DNA from: Bog-756 sp963777665
GTDB taxonomy: Bacteria; Actinomycetota; Acidimicrobiia; Acidimicrobiales; RAAP-2
Assembly: GCA_963777665.1 (NCBI GenBank)
Contig: CAVZRJ010000001.1
Span: forward strand, 992,001 to 1,056,000
DNA length: 64,000 bases
Direction of reading: 5' to 3'
Shown here: piece by piece, positions 7,926 through 17,768 of the stretch
How the letters are laid out: each line of letters opens with the position of its first letter
How positions within the stretch are numbered: position 1 is the stretch's first letter
Translations under genes and position numbers: made by a program
Notes under the pieces: generated by a model
Told to the model about the DNA's origin: nothing
Databases searched by the model: none
What the model saw: only the letters and a program-made list of their open reading frames with translations

Positions 7926-8467
7926 GGAAGGTCGAGCAGGCCGTCGGGAATCTCGACGGTGATCCGCACCCCGGGCTCCGAGCTGGTCACGAACCCGAGC
8001 GGGATCAGACCTCCCCCCGACAGGACCAGGAGGTCGCTGGCGGGATTGGCTTCGACCGCGTCGACGGTGCCGAGCACACGTCCGGAGGTGTCCTCGACCG
8101 TCGAGCCGATCAATTCGTGGACCCAAAGCGCGTCGGGGTCGGCGAGAGGCGCGGCGAAGAGGTCGGTCCCGCGCAGCGTCTCGGCCGCATCGATGCCGTC
8201 CACGGACGCGAAGGTCACGATGTGGCGGCCGCTGTGGGGCGTCGAACGCTCGACCCGAAGCTCGCGGCCGTCCGCGCAGAGGAGCACCGACCCGGGTGCC
8301 ACCCGTTCGTCGCGGTTGGTGGTCAGCGACACCACGACGTCACCGCGCAAGCCGTGGGGCTTGACGATCCGTCCGATGCTCAGAAGGGTGCCCGGCTCCG
8401 AGCAGGAACACCCACCCGCCGGATCCGACCGGGGACCGTCGCCGGCAACGGAACCCGTATCGGGCAC
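7922..8467 (-). CDS. rimM: 16S rRNA processing protein RimM
   Basis: 181 residues. RimM binds ribosomal protein S19 and helps mature the 30S head. The N-terminal RimM domain shows LLSIGRIVKPHGLRGDVVVS and the C-terminal PRC-barrel shows ALWVHELIGSTVEDTSGRVLG and IPLGFVTSSEPGVRI. About 25 extra N-terminal residues precede the usual start; a later in-frame start is possible. It lies 11 bp after khpA and overlaps trmD by 4 bp. Confidence 0.93.
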   Translation of the reverse strand: MPDTGSVAGDGPRSDPAGGCSCSEPGTLLSIGRIVKPHGLRGDVVVSLTTNRDERVAPGSVLLCADGRELRVERSTPHSGRHIVTFASVDGIDAAETLRGTDLFAAPLADPDALWVHELIGSTVEDTSGRVLGTVDAVEANPASDLLVLSGGGLIPLGFVTSSEPGVRITVEIPDGLLDLP

Positions 8468-8478
8468 CGATCGCTGCG

Positions 8479-8814
8479 TCAGTCGTCGACGATGTCGACG
8501 CTGGTCTGGACCCCGTCGCGTGCCCCGGCGGCCGCGACCACCGTGCGAATGGCCTGGGCCACCCGGCCCCGGCGGCCGATGACCCGGCCCATGTCCTCCG
8601 GGGCCACGTGGATGCGGAATCGCACCGAGTCCCCGCGCTCCTCGGTGTTGATGACGACCGCATCGATGTCGGACGCGATCGAGTGGACCAGATACGTCAC
8701 CACCGCGAGCGGAGTGCCGCCCGAGACGCGGTTGCCGGCGTCGTCGTCGTCCTCGTCGATGTCATCGATCGTGTTGACATCGCCGGCCGCGTCCACGGCC
8801 AGTTCGTCGGTCAC
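8479..8814 (-). CDS. khpA: KH-domain RNA-binding protein KhpA, with acidic N-terminal extension
   Basis: 111 residues from the GTG that overlaps the rpsP stop (GTGA). The last 75 residues are the KhpA KH domain: LAVVTYLVHSIASDIDAVV, then the GxxG-type loop in DMGRVIGRRGRVAQAIR. KhpA binds RNA together with KhpB and affects cell division and cell-wall synthesis in several Gram-positive bacteria. The first 35 residues (VNTIDDIDEDDDDAGNRVS and flanks) are strongly acidic and absent from the roughly 76-residue canonical family, so either this is a lineage extension or the real start is further in. Confidence 0.9.
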   Translation of the reverse strand: MTDELAVDAAGDVNTIDDIDEDDDDAGNRVSGGTPLAVVTYLVHSIASDIDAVVINTEERGDSVRFRIHVAPEDMGRVIGRRGRVAQAIRTVVAAAGARDGVQTSVDIVDD

Positions 8815-9098
8815 CGGGCTGCCTTGACCGAGGCGAACGCGTCGAGGGCACCGGACTGCTTGAGGAGTTTCTCGACCCGCTCGGTCGGCTGGGCGCCCTG
8901 GGAGAGCCACCGGACAGCCTTGTCGTTGTCGATCTCGACCACCGCGTCGGGCTCGGCGCGCGACTTCCCACGGGGGGCGTAGGTGCCCACGATCTCGATG
9001 AACCGCCCGTTGCGGGGTGAGCGGCTGTCCGCCGCCACCAACCGGTAGGTCGGCTGCTTCTTCTTCCCGATCCGCACGAGGCGGAGCTTTACTGCCAC
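8811..9098 (-). CDS. rpsP: 30S ribosomal protein S16
   Basis: 95 residues from the GTG at 9098, chosen because AGAGGAGTTGACC precedes it directly and the product starts with the conserved AVKLRLVRIGKKKQPTYRLV. The rest (GRFIEIVGTYAPRGKS, AVRWLSQGAQPTERVEKLL) is typical bS16. It opens the rpsP-khpA-rimM-trmD-rplS run. The 200 bp between it and ffh contain no gene that I can see and would house its promoter. Confidence 0.95.
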   Translation of the reverse strand: MAVKLRLVRIGKKKQPTYRLVAADSRSPRNGRFIEIVGTYAPRGKSRAEPDAVVEIDNDKAVRWLSQGAQPTERVEKLLKQSGALDAFASVKAAR

Positions 9099-9300
9099 GG
9101 TCAACTCCTCTGTTGCAGGGTATCCACGCCGTCTGTCTTCCACGCGGGGCCAGGCCTCCGGGCTGGGCCCGACCGTTCCGGCCGGTCCACCCGGGGCGGC
9201 CCACAGTCTCCCACCAACGCGGGGGTCCGCGTGCACGCGGCGCCCGAGGCGGATCCTGAGTGCAGGGACTTGCCGGACCAGCTCCACGGAGCGCCGGCGG

Positions 9301-10827
9301 TCATCGGGCCTTCGGGGTGACCCGGCCGCCCCCCTTGCCCTTCTTGCCGCCTTTGCCCTTGGGCTTCCCGGACCCCCGCTGGGCGCCGGCGAGCGATGCG
9401 GCCCCAGCGGTCCCCATCCCGCCCAGGGCTGCCAGATCGCCGTCGGGGCCCGGCCCGGCGAGCTCCGCCATCGCCTGCGGGGACAGGCGCGGGGAACGGC
9501 CGAGCAGTGAGCCGATCCCGCCCATCGCCCCCCCCATTCCGCCCTTTCCGATCCCCTTCATCATCTTCTGCATCTCCTTGAACTGCTTGAGGAGCGCGTT
9601 GACTTCGGAGGTGGCCGTGCCGCTGCCGTCGGCGATCCGGAGCCGGCGGCCGCCGTCGATGATCGAGGGATCGGTCCGTTCGGCCGGGGTCATCGACTGG
9701 ATGATGGCTTCGATCTGCCCGATCTGGCGGTCGTCGACGGCCGAGGACGCCTGCTTGAGGTCTTTCGGCACGCCGGGCAGCAGCGAGAGCATCCCCGAGA
9801 TCGAGCCCATCTTCTTGACCTGCTGCAGCTGCTCGAGGAAGTCCTCGAGGGTGAACCGGCCTTCCATGATGGCGGCCGCACCCTTGGTGGCGACCTCCTG
9901 GTCCATCGTGCGTTCGGCCTGCTCGATGAGACTGAGGACGTCCCCCATGCCGAGGATGCGGTCGGCCATGCGGTCAGGGTGGAACTGGTCGAAGTCGTCG
10001 AGACGCTCGCCGGTCGAGGCAAAGGCGATCGGCCGACCGACCACCTCCCGGACCGAGAGGGCCGCACCGCCGCGGGCGTCGCCGTCCAACTTGGTCAGGA
10101 TGATCCCGTCGAGCGTCAGCGTCTGGTGGAACGCCAGCGCGGTCGAGACCGCGTCCTGACCGGTCATCGCGTCGATGACGAGGAACGTGTAGTCGGGGGT
10201 CACCGCACCAGAGATGTCTCGGATCTCCTCCATCAGATCCTGATCGATCGAGAGCCGTCCGGCCGTGTCGACGATGAGGACGTCACGACCGAGGCGACGG
10301 GCCTCCTCGAGACCCGCCGCTGCCACGGCCACCGGATCGGAGGCCTCGCTGAAGACGGTCACGCCGGCCTGGCCACCGAGCACCCGGAGCTGCTCGACCG
10401 CCGCCGGTCGCTGGAGGTCGGCGCCGACCAGCAGAGGGTTGCGCCCGCGCTGCTTGAACCAGCGGGCCAGCTTGGCAGCGGCCGTGGTCTTGCCCGAGCC
10501 CTGGAGACCGGCCAGGAGCACGACCGTCGGGGGCCGGCTCGCATAGCTGATCTTGAGCGTCTCGCCACCGAGGATGCCGACGAGCTCCTCGTTGACGATC
10601 TTGATGACCTGCTGTCCGGGACTCAGGTGCTGGGCGAGCTCGAGGCCCACGCACCTTTCCCGCACCGCATCGGTGAATTGCCGCACCACCCCGATCTCGA
10701 CGTCCGCCTCGAGCAGTGCGGTGCGGATCTCGCGGAGGACGTCGTCGACATCCTCCTCGGTGAGGCGCCCGCGGCCGCGCAGCCGTCCGAGAATTCCTTC
10801 GAATCGGTCGGTCAGGCTCTCGAACAT
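9301..10827 (-). CDS. ffh: Signal recognition particle protein Ffh (SRP54)
   Basis: 508 residues. Ffh binds 4.5S RNA and signal peptides and delivers ribosomes to FtsY. The N domain (MFESLTDRFEGILGRLRG) leads to the GTPase domain with GLQGSGKTTAAAKLA (P-loop, about 110), DTAGRLSIDQ and TKLDGDARGGAALS. The M domain follows (RFTLEDFLEQLQQVKKMG to the Met-rich MMKGIGKGGMGGAMGG). The Gly/Lys-rich tail is longer than in E. coli but common in actinobacteria. A TAGCCT box lies 9 nt before the ATG with no ribosome-binding site, hinting at a very short leader. 64 bp from ftsY. Confidence 0.96.
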   Translation of the reverse strand: MFESLTDRFEGILGRLRGRGRLTEEDVDDVLREIRTALLEADVEIGVVRQFTDAVRERCVGLELAQHLSPGQQVIKIVNEELVGILGGETLKISYASRPPTVVLLAGLQGSGKTTAAAKLARWFKQRGRNPLLVGADLQRPAAVEQLRVLGGQAGVTVFSEASDPVAVAAAGLEEARRLGRDVLIVDTAGRLSIDQDLMEEIRDISGAVTPDYTFLVIDAMTGQDAVSTALAFHQTLTLDGIILTKLDGDARGGAALSVREVVGRPIAFASTGERLDDFDQFHPDRMADRILGMGDVLSLIEQAERTMDQEVATKGAAAIMEGRFTLEDFLEQLQQVKKMGSISGMLSLLPGVPKDLKQASSAVDDRQIGQIEAIIQSMTPAERTDPSIIDGGRRLRIADGSGTATSEVNALLKQFKEMQKMMKGIGKGGMGGAMGGIGSLLGRSPRLSPQAMAELAGPGPDGDLAALGGMGTAGAASLAGAQRGSGKPKGKGGKKGKGGGRVTPKAR

Positions 10828-10891
10828 GGGGTGCTCAGGCTACAGGACGGCCGAGGTGGCGACGATACGCACCGGGCGGTCGCGGGCCCGC

Positions 10892-12117
10892 TCAGAACAG
10901 GGCGTCGACGAAGGCCTGCGGATCGAAATCGACCAGGTCGTCGGCACCTTCGCCGAGGCCGACCAGCTTCACCGGCAGGCCGAGCTCGCGCTGGATGGCG
11001 ACCACGATCCCTCCCTTGGCGGTGCCGTCGAGCTTGGTCAGCACCACCCCGGAGACGTCGACCGCCTCCAGGAAGACCTTGGCCTGGGCCAACCCGTTCT
11101 GACCGGTGGTGGCGTCCAGCACCAGGAGGACCTCGACGACCCGTCCCGGTGCCCGGTCGGCGACCCTGCGGATCTTCTTGAGCTCCTCGATGAGGTTCAC
11201 CTTGTTGTGGAGGCGGCCGGCGGTGTCGGCGAGCACCACCGCGTGGCCCTTGGAGGCGGCACGCCGAACTGCGTCGAACACCACAGAGCTCGGGTCGCCG
11301 CCCTCCGAGCCGCGCACGATGTCGGCGTCGGCCCGCGCAGCCCACTGGGCGAGCTGCTCCCCGGCCGCGGCCCGGAAGGTGTCCGCGGCGGCGAGCAGCA
11401 CCCGGGTGCCCGACCCGGACATCCGGTGGGCCACCTTCCCCACCGTGGTGGTCTTGCCGACCCCGTTGACCCCGACGAAGAGCCAGACGTCGACCGACCT
11501 CCCCTCGCCGTCCTCGCTCTCGACCGCGGCACCCGGTTGCCCGGTGCCGGGCAGGGCGAGGCCGGAGTCCGTGGCGGACACCATCGCCACCAGATCGTCC
11601 TTGAGCGCGTCGACGAGCGCGTCGGGTCCGTCGATCCCGCCCTCCTTCACCCGGGCGCGCAGGTCCTCGATGAGCGCGTCGGTGGACCCCACCCCGACGT
11701 CGGCGCGGATGAGCGCCTCCTCGAGGTCGTCCCAGGTGGATGCGTCGATGCGGCCCTTCGACGCGCACCGCCCCGAGGTACCCGGAGAGCAGATCGCGGG
11801 CCTTGCCGAGGCGCCCGCGGTAGGTGGCCGGCTCCGGTGCGGGCCCGGCGGGCGGAGTGGGCGTGACCGGAACCTCAGCCACTGACGGCGCGGCCACTGA
11901 CGGAGTGGCTGCGGACGGCGCTTCGGCTTCGTCCGTCGGCCGCCCCGCCGCAGGGTCGTGCGGGGGGCGCCTCACCCGGGAGGACCGACGGCGCGGCCCC
12001 CCGCCGGCGGAGCCGCAGGCCGACAGCGACCCCACCGCCGACGACCAGGACCGGGATCGCCACGGCCAACCCGACCACGACGTCGGAGACCGCGGTCATC
12101 ATCGACGCATCGGTCAC
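10892..12117 (-). CDS. ftsY: SRP receptor FtsY, with two apparent frameshifts
   Basis: Membrane GTPase that docks SRP-ribosome complexes. The product starts at GTG 12117 (GTGA overlap with smc) with a membrane helix (VVVGLAVAIPVLVVGGGVAV) and basic residues, followed by a Pro/Ala/Glu-rich linker, as in other actinobacterial FtsY. The NG domain shows GVNGVGKTTTVGKVA, DTAGRLHNKVNLIEELKK and TKLDGTAKGG. Two one-base shifts break the frame. One is at the G6 run 11962-11967 (five would restore GEAPPHDPAAGRP). The other is at 11755-11757 (one C fewer restores VEGRIDASTWDD). Because ftsY is normally essential and both shifts are single-base run-length changes, I read them as sequence errors. Confidence 0.9.
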
Positions 12118-15100
12118 GGCTGGCCGGCCGGCCCGATGTCGCCACCACCGACCGGGGACGGCACGGGCGCTGGTGAGACCGCCGGCGCCGACCGGTCGCG
12201 GGGGACCTTCTGGCTCACCACCTTGGACGAACCGCCCGGGGCCATGGTCACCCCGTAGAGGGCATCCGCTGCCTCCATGGTCCGCTTCTGGTGGCTCACG
12301 ATGATCAGCTGGGCTTCCTCCCGGAACTCGTTGACCAGGGCCAGGAAGCGCATCAGGTTGACGTCGTCGAGCGCCGCCTCGACCTCGTCCATCAGGTAGA
12401 AGGGCGAGGGGCGGCTCCGGAACACGGCGAAGAGGTAGGCCATCGCCACGAGGGACCGCTCGCCTCCCGACAGCAGCGACAGCCGGCGGACGTTGCGGCC
12501 GGCCGGTCGGACCTCGACCTCGACCCCGGTGTCGAGCAGGTTCCCGGGGTCGGTGAGCGAGAGGCGCCCGGTGCCGCCCGGGAACAGCGACGTGATGAGG
12601 TTCGAGAAGTGCTCGTTGACGTCGGCGAAGGCCGAGTCGAAGACGCGCATGATCTCGCCGTCCAGGGTCCGGACCACCTGGTGCAGCTCGCGCCGGGCCG
12701 CCCGGACATCCTCGACCTGGGACTCGAGGAACCGGTGTCGCTCCCCGAGCTCGGAGAGCTCCTCGAGGGCCAGCGGATTGACCGGGCCGAGGGCGGCGAG
12801 CTCGCCCTCGAGCTGGACCACCCGGGCGGCCGGGTCGACGCCCTCGGCCAGCTCGGGGCGCGGTGCGCCGATCGCCTCCTCGGGACCGCAGCCGAGCTCC
12901 CGGCGCAGGGTCTCGACGACCGACTCGCGCCGGATGGTGGCCTCCACCAGGTCGAGCTCGGTCTTCTGCAGGCGGCTGCGCATCGCGGCGAGGTCGTGCT
13001 CACCGGCCGAGCGCCGGCGGCGGAGCTCCTCGAGGCGGGCACCACCGGCCCGGACGGCCTCGAGCTGACGGCGGTGGCGGTCGCGGAGGTCGGACAGCAG
13101 GGCGTCGAGCTCGACCTGCGCGTCGGCGACCACGTCGAGCAGGCGCTCGACGGCGGTGGCGTCCGACTCCAGCCGGGTCCGGCGCTCGGCCGCCAGGCGG
13201 CGCTCGTCGGCGTGACCGGTGAGCCGCCGCTCGACCTCGCGCAGCCGCTCGGCCAGCACCCGTCGGCGCTCGGCCAGCCCGGCGGAGCGCACCTCCCACT
13301 CGCTCGAGCCGGCGGCGGCCTCGGCGATGCGCTCGTCGATCCGCCGACGCTCGGCGCTGGCCGAAGCCATCCGCTCGGCGGCGATGGAACGCTCGCGCTC
13401 GAGCGCCGGCATCTCGGACACCAGCTCGGCCACCCGGGCCGCGTCCCGGCCGATGCGGTCGTCGAGCTCGGCCCGGGTCCGTCGGATCTCCTCCAGCTCT
13501 CCGGCCAGCAGGTCGCGATCGGCCGAGACCCGCAGGCGCCCGGCCCGCGCCGCCTGGTGGGCGACCTCGTTGCGGTCGTCGGCCCGAATCGACCTCGGCG
13601 GCGGCCTCCCGGGTGGCGTCGACCTCGGCCGCGGGCGTGGCTGCGCTCCTCGGCGGCCCGCGCGGCCTCCTCCCGGCCCACCGCGGCGCGGGCCCTGGCC
13701 TCGTCGACCACTGCGGCGGTCACCACCCCGCCGCCCGCCCGGACCCGCCAGCCCGTGGACGAGAACCGGTCGCCGTCGCGGGTCACCACCACCAGATCGG
13801 GGCGGGCAGAGCGCCAGATCGATCGCCTCGGACCAGCCCGGTGCGGGCGCAGCACGACCCGGGGAGCAGCGTGTCGAGCACCGTGTCCAGACCCGGGTAG
13901 GTGCCGCCCTCCGGCGCGCGGCACGCACATGGGCGACGGAGCGACTCGGTCCCGGCCGGCTGCTCCGGCCTCGGCGAGCCCGGACGCGGCGGGCGGCGAC
14001 CGATTCGGTGAGCGCCAGCACCGCACCGGTGGCGCCGCCCTGGCGGAGGCGGGACAGGGCGGCCCGGGCCGATTCGCTTCCCGACACGACCACCGCTGCC
14101 AGCGAGCCGCCGACGGCGGCCTCGAAGGCCTCTTCCCAGCCGGGGTCCACCTCGACCAGGTCCAGGAGGGTGCCGACCACCCCGTCGACACCGGCCAACA
14201 GCTCGGCGCCGGCAGCCCCCCGCGCCTCGTCGAACGCCCGCTCGAGCGCGTCGGCCCGGGCCAGGGACCGGGCGTGCTCCTGCTCGGCCTGACGCAGCGC
14301 CTCCTCGGCGACCTCCAACCGGTGGACGGCATCGCCGATGGGCCGCCTCGGTCTCGGCGACCGCGGCCTGGAGCCGGTGGCGGGACTGCTCGGTCTCGGC
14401 CAGCCGCTCCCCGAGCTCGTGGTCCTCGCCCTCGAGCAACGAGGACCGGCGCTCGGCCGCGGCCAGCCGCGGCGACGAGCTGGTCGAGGGTGCGCCGGTC
14501 CCGCTCGAGGGCGTGCTCGAGCGAGGCGAGCTGGCCGCGGGCCACCGTGACCGCCTCTTCGGCGCGCCGGCAGCTCGCTGCCGTCCCCCCAGGCTGCCAG
14601 ATGGGACTCGAGCTCGGCGGCTACCGCGGTCGCGGCGGCGTCGAGGACCGTCGTGCTCCGGCGCGAGCGTCTCCGCCTCGCTGCTCGGCGGCCGCGAGCT
14701 CCTCGACCAGACGGGCACCTTCGGCCTCGAGGGTGGATACGACGTCGGCGTCGGCGGCCGCGTCGAGCGCCCGGGCGAGCGAGCGCTGCCGCTCCCGGAG
14801 CACGCCCGCCAGCCCGCGGGCGCCGCTCGACCATCCCCTCGGCCCGCCCGAGGGCGGCCGTCAGGTCGGACTCGCGCTCGGCGGAGAGTTCGTCGGCAGT
14901 CCGCTCCGAGTCGGCGTCGAGCGCGCCCAACGCGGCATCGAGCTCGTGCCTCGTCCGCCCGCTGCTCGCTCGCTGGAGCCGGGTCCCCTCGGCGTGCCGG
15001 AGGTCGAGGGCGGAGAGCTCGGCGCCGGCCACGTACAGGCGGACGGCCCGCAGCTCGTCGGCCAGCCCGGTGTAGGAGCGGGCCGCGGCGGCCTGGCGCT

Positions 15101-15717
15101 CGAGCGGCCGGATCTGCCGCTTGACCTCTCGGACCAGGTCGAACAGGCGCTCGAGGTGCTCCTCGGTGACCGCCAGACGACGCTCGGCCCGCTCGCGGCG
15201 GCGGCGGATACTTGAGGACGCCGGCCGCCTCCTCGATGACCGAGCGGCGGTCCTCGGGCCGGGCCTCGAGGATGGCGTCGAGGTGGCCCTGGCTCACGAT
15301 CACGTGCTGCTGGCGCCCGACACCGGTGTCGGACAGCAGCTCCTGGATGTCGAGCAGACGGCACGGGGCGCCGTTGATCGAGTACTCGCTGTCGCCCGAG
15401 CGGAACAGCGTCCGGGTGATCGTGACCTCGGCCATGTCCGCCGGGAGCTTGCCGGCGGTGTTGTCGATGGTGAGGGAGACCTCGGCCCGTCCGAGGGCCG
15501 GCCGGGTGGCCGTGCCCATGAAGATGACGTCCTCCATCTTGGCCGATCGCACGGTGCGCGGTCCCTGGGCGCCGAGCACCCAGGCCACGGCGTCGACCAC
15601 GTTCGACTTGCCGCTGCCGTTCGGGCCGACCACCACCGTCACGCCAGGCTCGAACTCGAGGATCGCCGGGTCGGCGAAGGACTTGAATCCTTTGAGGGAG
15701 AGGGACTTCAGGAACAC
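12114..15717 (-). CDS. smc: Chromosome segregation ATPase SMC, broken by many single-base shifts
   Basis: SMC forms the condensin ring that compacts and segregates the chromosome. The N-terminal head starts MFLKSLSLKGFKSFADPAIL with GPNGSGKSNVVDAVAWVLG (Walker A) and SQGHLDAILEARPEDRR. The C-terminal head has RLSLLSGGERSLVAMAYLFA (signature) and PFYLMDEVEAALDDVNLMR (Walker B). A hinge is visible around LLAGVDGVVGTLLDLVEVD, flanked by coiled coils. Between about 13.6 and 15.21 kb the coding frame changes around ten or more times. Each step I resolved removes one extra C or G (for example TATCCG to TATCG at 15206-15207). The first 170 residues and the last 500 or so are intact. GTG start; a TAGGGT box lies 9 nt upstream. 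Confidence 0.88.
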
Positions 15718-15765
15718 CGGGCGCTCACCCTACCGGCGACACGTCGGGCGGCGCGGGGGCCCTGC

Positions 15766-16611
15766 TCAGACCTGGCAATGTTCGCAGAAGAACGTCGAGC
15801 GTCCACCGGACTTCACCCGCACGATGGTCGAGCGGCACCGCCGGCAGGCCTGGCCCTCGCGGTCGTAGGCCTGGTGCTGGTCCTGGTAGTCGCCCACCTC
15901 GCCGAAGAGGTCGAGGTACTGCTCGTCGGCCGAGCGAGGAGCCGCGGCGCTTGACCGCCTCGGCCAGCGTCTCGACCATCGACCGGTAGAGCCGGCGGAC
16001 CTCCTGGGAGGAGAGCGAGTTCGAGAGCCGGTCGTAGCGGAGGCCGGCGGCGAAGAGGATCTCGTCGGCGTACATGTTGCCGATCCCGGCCACGAACTCC
16101 TGGTCCATGAGCAGGGACTTGAGCCCGGACTTGTGCGACGAGAGGAGCACCCAGAACTTCTCCCAGCTCATCACGTCCTCGAACGGGTCGAACCCCAGAT
16201 GGGCGAGCTCGGGCAGGGGCCGCTCGCCCTCGGCCGGGAGCGGCGGACACGAAGAGCTCGCCGAAGGTCCGCGGGTCGACGAAGCGCAGCTGGCCGCCCT
16301 GGGTGAAGGTGATCACGGCATGGGTGTGCGGGGACCTTGGGCTCCTTGGCGTTCTTGACCCGCTGCAGCTGACCGCTCATCCCGAGGTGGACGACCAGGG
16401 TGGCCCCGTCGTCGAGGCCGAGCAGGAGGTACTTGCCGGCGCGGTCGATCGACCGGAAGGTGCGGCCCTCGAGCTGGGCCCGGAACTGCTTGGCACTCGG
16501 ATGGCGACGGACCGTGCGCCCGTTGCGCACCTCGACCGACTTGATCTTCCGGCCGACGACCTCGCCCTGGAGGTCCCGCCGGATGGTCTCGACCTCGGGA
16601 AGCTCAGGCAT
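15766..16611 (-). CDS. mutM: Formamidopyrimidine-DNA glycosylase MutM (Fpg), three apparent frameshifts
   Basis: Removes 8-oxoguanine and ring-opened purines from DNA. The N terminus MPELPEVETIRRDL carries the catalytic Pro2 and Glu3. Further blocks are HLGMSGQLQRV, VDPRTFGELFVS, KSLLMDQEFVAGIGNMYADE and the C-terminal zinc finger CRRCRSTIVRVKSGGRSTFFCEHC. These blocks lie in three successive frames. The shifts are near 16330-16333 (one G too many in G4), 16236-16238 (GGG for GG) and 15930-15931 (CC for C), each equal to one inserted base on the coding strand. With those corrected the gene is full length. It overlaps the rnc stop by 8 bp. Confidence 0.88.
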
Positions 16612-17339
16612 CCCCCCCGCCTCTCTCGGCCTCCAGCGATCCGCAGGCCACCTGGGCGGCCACCTGCTCGGCGTCCTTCTTGGACCGCCCCTCCCCCATG
16701 CCGAGGCGCTGGCCAGCAACGTACACCGTGGCCAGGTACCTGCGGGAATGATCGGGTCCGAATCCCCGCACGTCGTAGTGGGGCACCCCCCGACCCTGGC
16801 GGACGGACTCCTCCTGGAGGCGGCTCTTGTGGTCGGACTCGCCGGGCTCCCCCACCGCCGCGGTGATCCGGTCGCTGAGCAGCGAGAGCACCAGGTCGCG
16901 GGCCTCGACCAGCCCGCCGTCGAGGTAGACGGCCCCGATCACCGCCTCGGTGGCGTCGGCCAGGATCGACTCCTTGGCCCGACCGCCGGACTGGTCCTCA
17001 CCCCTGCCCAGGCGGAGGCGACCCGGGCAGTCCGAGGGCGAGGGCCACCTCGGCCAGGACGCGGGTGTTCACCACCGATGCACGCACCTTGGAGAGCAGC
17101 CCGTCGGAGAGCTCGGGGTGGGTCCGGTAGGTGTGCTCGGCCACCACGAGTCCGAGCACGGCGTCCCCGAGGAACTCGAGTCGCTCGTTGGATGTGCGTC
17201 CACCGTGCTCGGCGCACCACGAGCGGTGGCAGAGCGCCTGGCGCAGCAGCTCGGGGTCGGCGAAGACGTGGCCGATCCGCTCGGCCAGCTGCTCGTCTGC
17301 GGTCGCAGCCGCGGCCCCGTCGTCGGGTACGGGCGCCAT
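16604..17339 (-). CDS. rnc: Ribonuclease III, one apparent frameshift
   Basis: Double-strand-specific RNase that processes rRNA precursors. The catalytic domain has the signature NERLEFLGDAVLGLVVAEHT (Glu and Asp metal ligands) and, later, AVIGAVYLDGG with the second Glu in ADATEAVIG. The dsRNA-binding domain is at the C terminus (DHKSRLQEESVRQGRG to SKKDAEQVAAQVA). The frame changes once at about 17022-17024, where one C fewer on the plus strand joins GLP-GRLRLGRGEDQSGG to GRAKESILADATEAV. ATG start, 8 bp from acpP. Order acpP-rnc-mutM-smc-ftsY-ffh is the usual actinobacterial arrangement. Confidence 0.92.
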
Positions 17340-17347
17340 CGGGCGCC

Positions 17348-17644
17348 TCAGGCCCCTCCGAGTTTGGCGTGGACGTAGTCGACAGCGTCGCGGACGGTCC
17401 GGAGCTCCTCCAGGTCCTCGTCCTCGATGCGGAAGCCCACCGAGCGCTCGCCGAGCTCCTCCTCCAGGCCTTCGACCAGCTCGATGAGGGCGAGCGAGTC
17501 CGCGCCGAGGTCTTCGGCGAAGGAGGCGGACTCGGCGATCGACGAGGGATCGATCTCCAGGATGTCGGCCAGCAGGTCGCGGACGAGGTCGAGGACCTGT
17601 TGGCGGTCGAGCGGACCCTGTTCGACGTGGGTCTCTGCGGGCAC
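17348..17644 (-). CDS. acpP: Acyl carrier protein
   Basis: 98 residues, a little longer than the canonical 77-80 because of an N-terminal stretch (MPAETHVEQGPLDRQ). The phosphopantetheine-attachment motif is FAEDLGADSLALIELVEGLE, with Ser in DSL. It carries growing fatty acyl chains for FAS II and also fits the plsX/fabZ genes in this window. GTG start with AGGAGATGCC before it. It is the first gene of the rnc-mutM-smc-ftsY-ffh run. Confidence 0.94.
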   Translation of the reverse strand: MPAETHVEQGPLDRQQVLDLVRDLLADILEIDPSSIAESASFAEDLGADSLALIELVEGLEEELGERSVGFRIEDEDLEELRTVRDAVDYVHAKLGGA

Positions 17645-17768
17645 GGCATCTCCTGTGGGCGGTCGGCAGGGTCCGGAATTGGGCCGCTGGCGGCCATGAT
17701 GATACCCGAGGTCGGCGTCCAGGGAGGTCCCCGCCCGGCCGGGCGTGACCTGCCGGACGGATCGGCCC

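Noticed and set aside
12291..15215. A 974-codon open frame antisense to smc
   Set aside because: It is the shadow of a GC-rich gene. It has no family motifs, while the minus strand shows clear SMC signatures.
13600..17030. smc, mutM and rnc as true pseudogenes from genome decay
   Set aside because: The breaks are uniform one-base C/G insertions, motifs on both sides are perfectly kept, and neighbours in the same operon are intact, which fits sequence error better.
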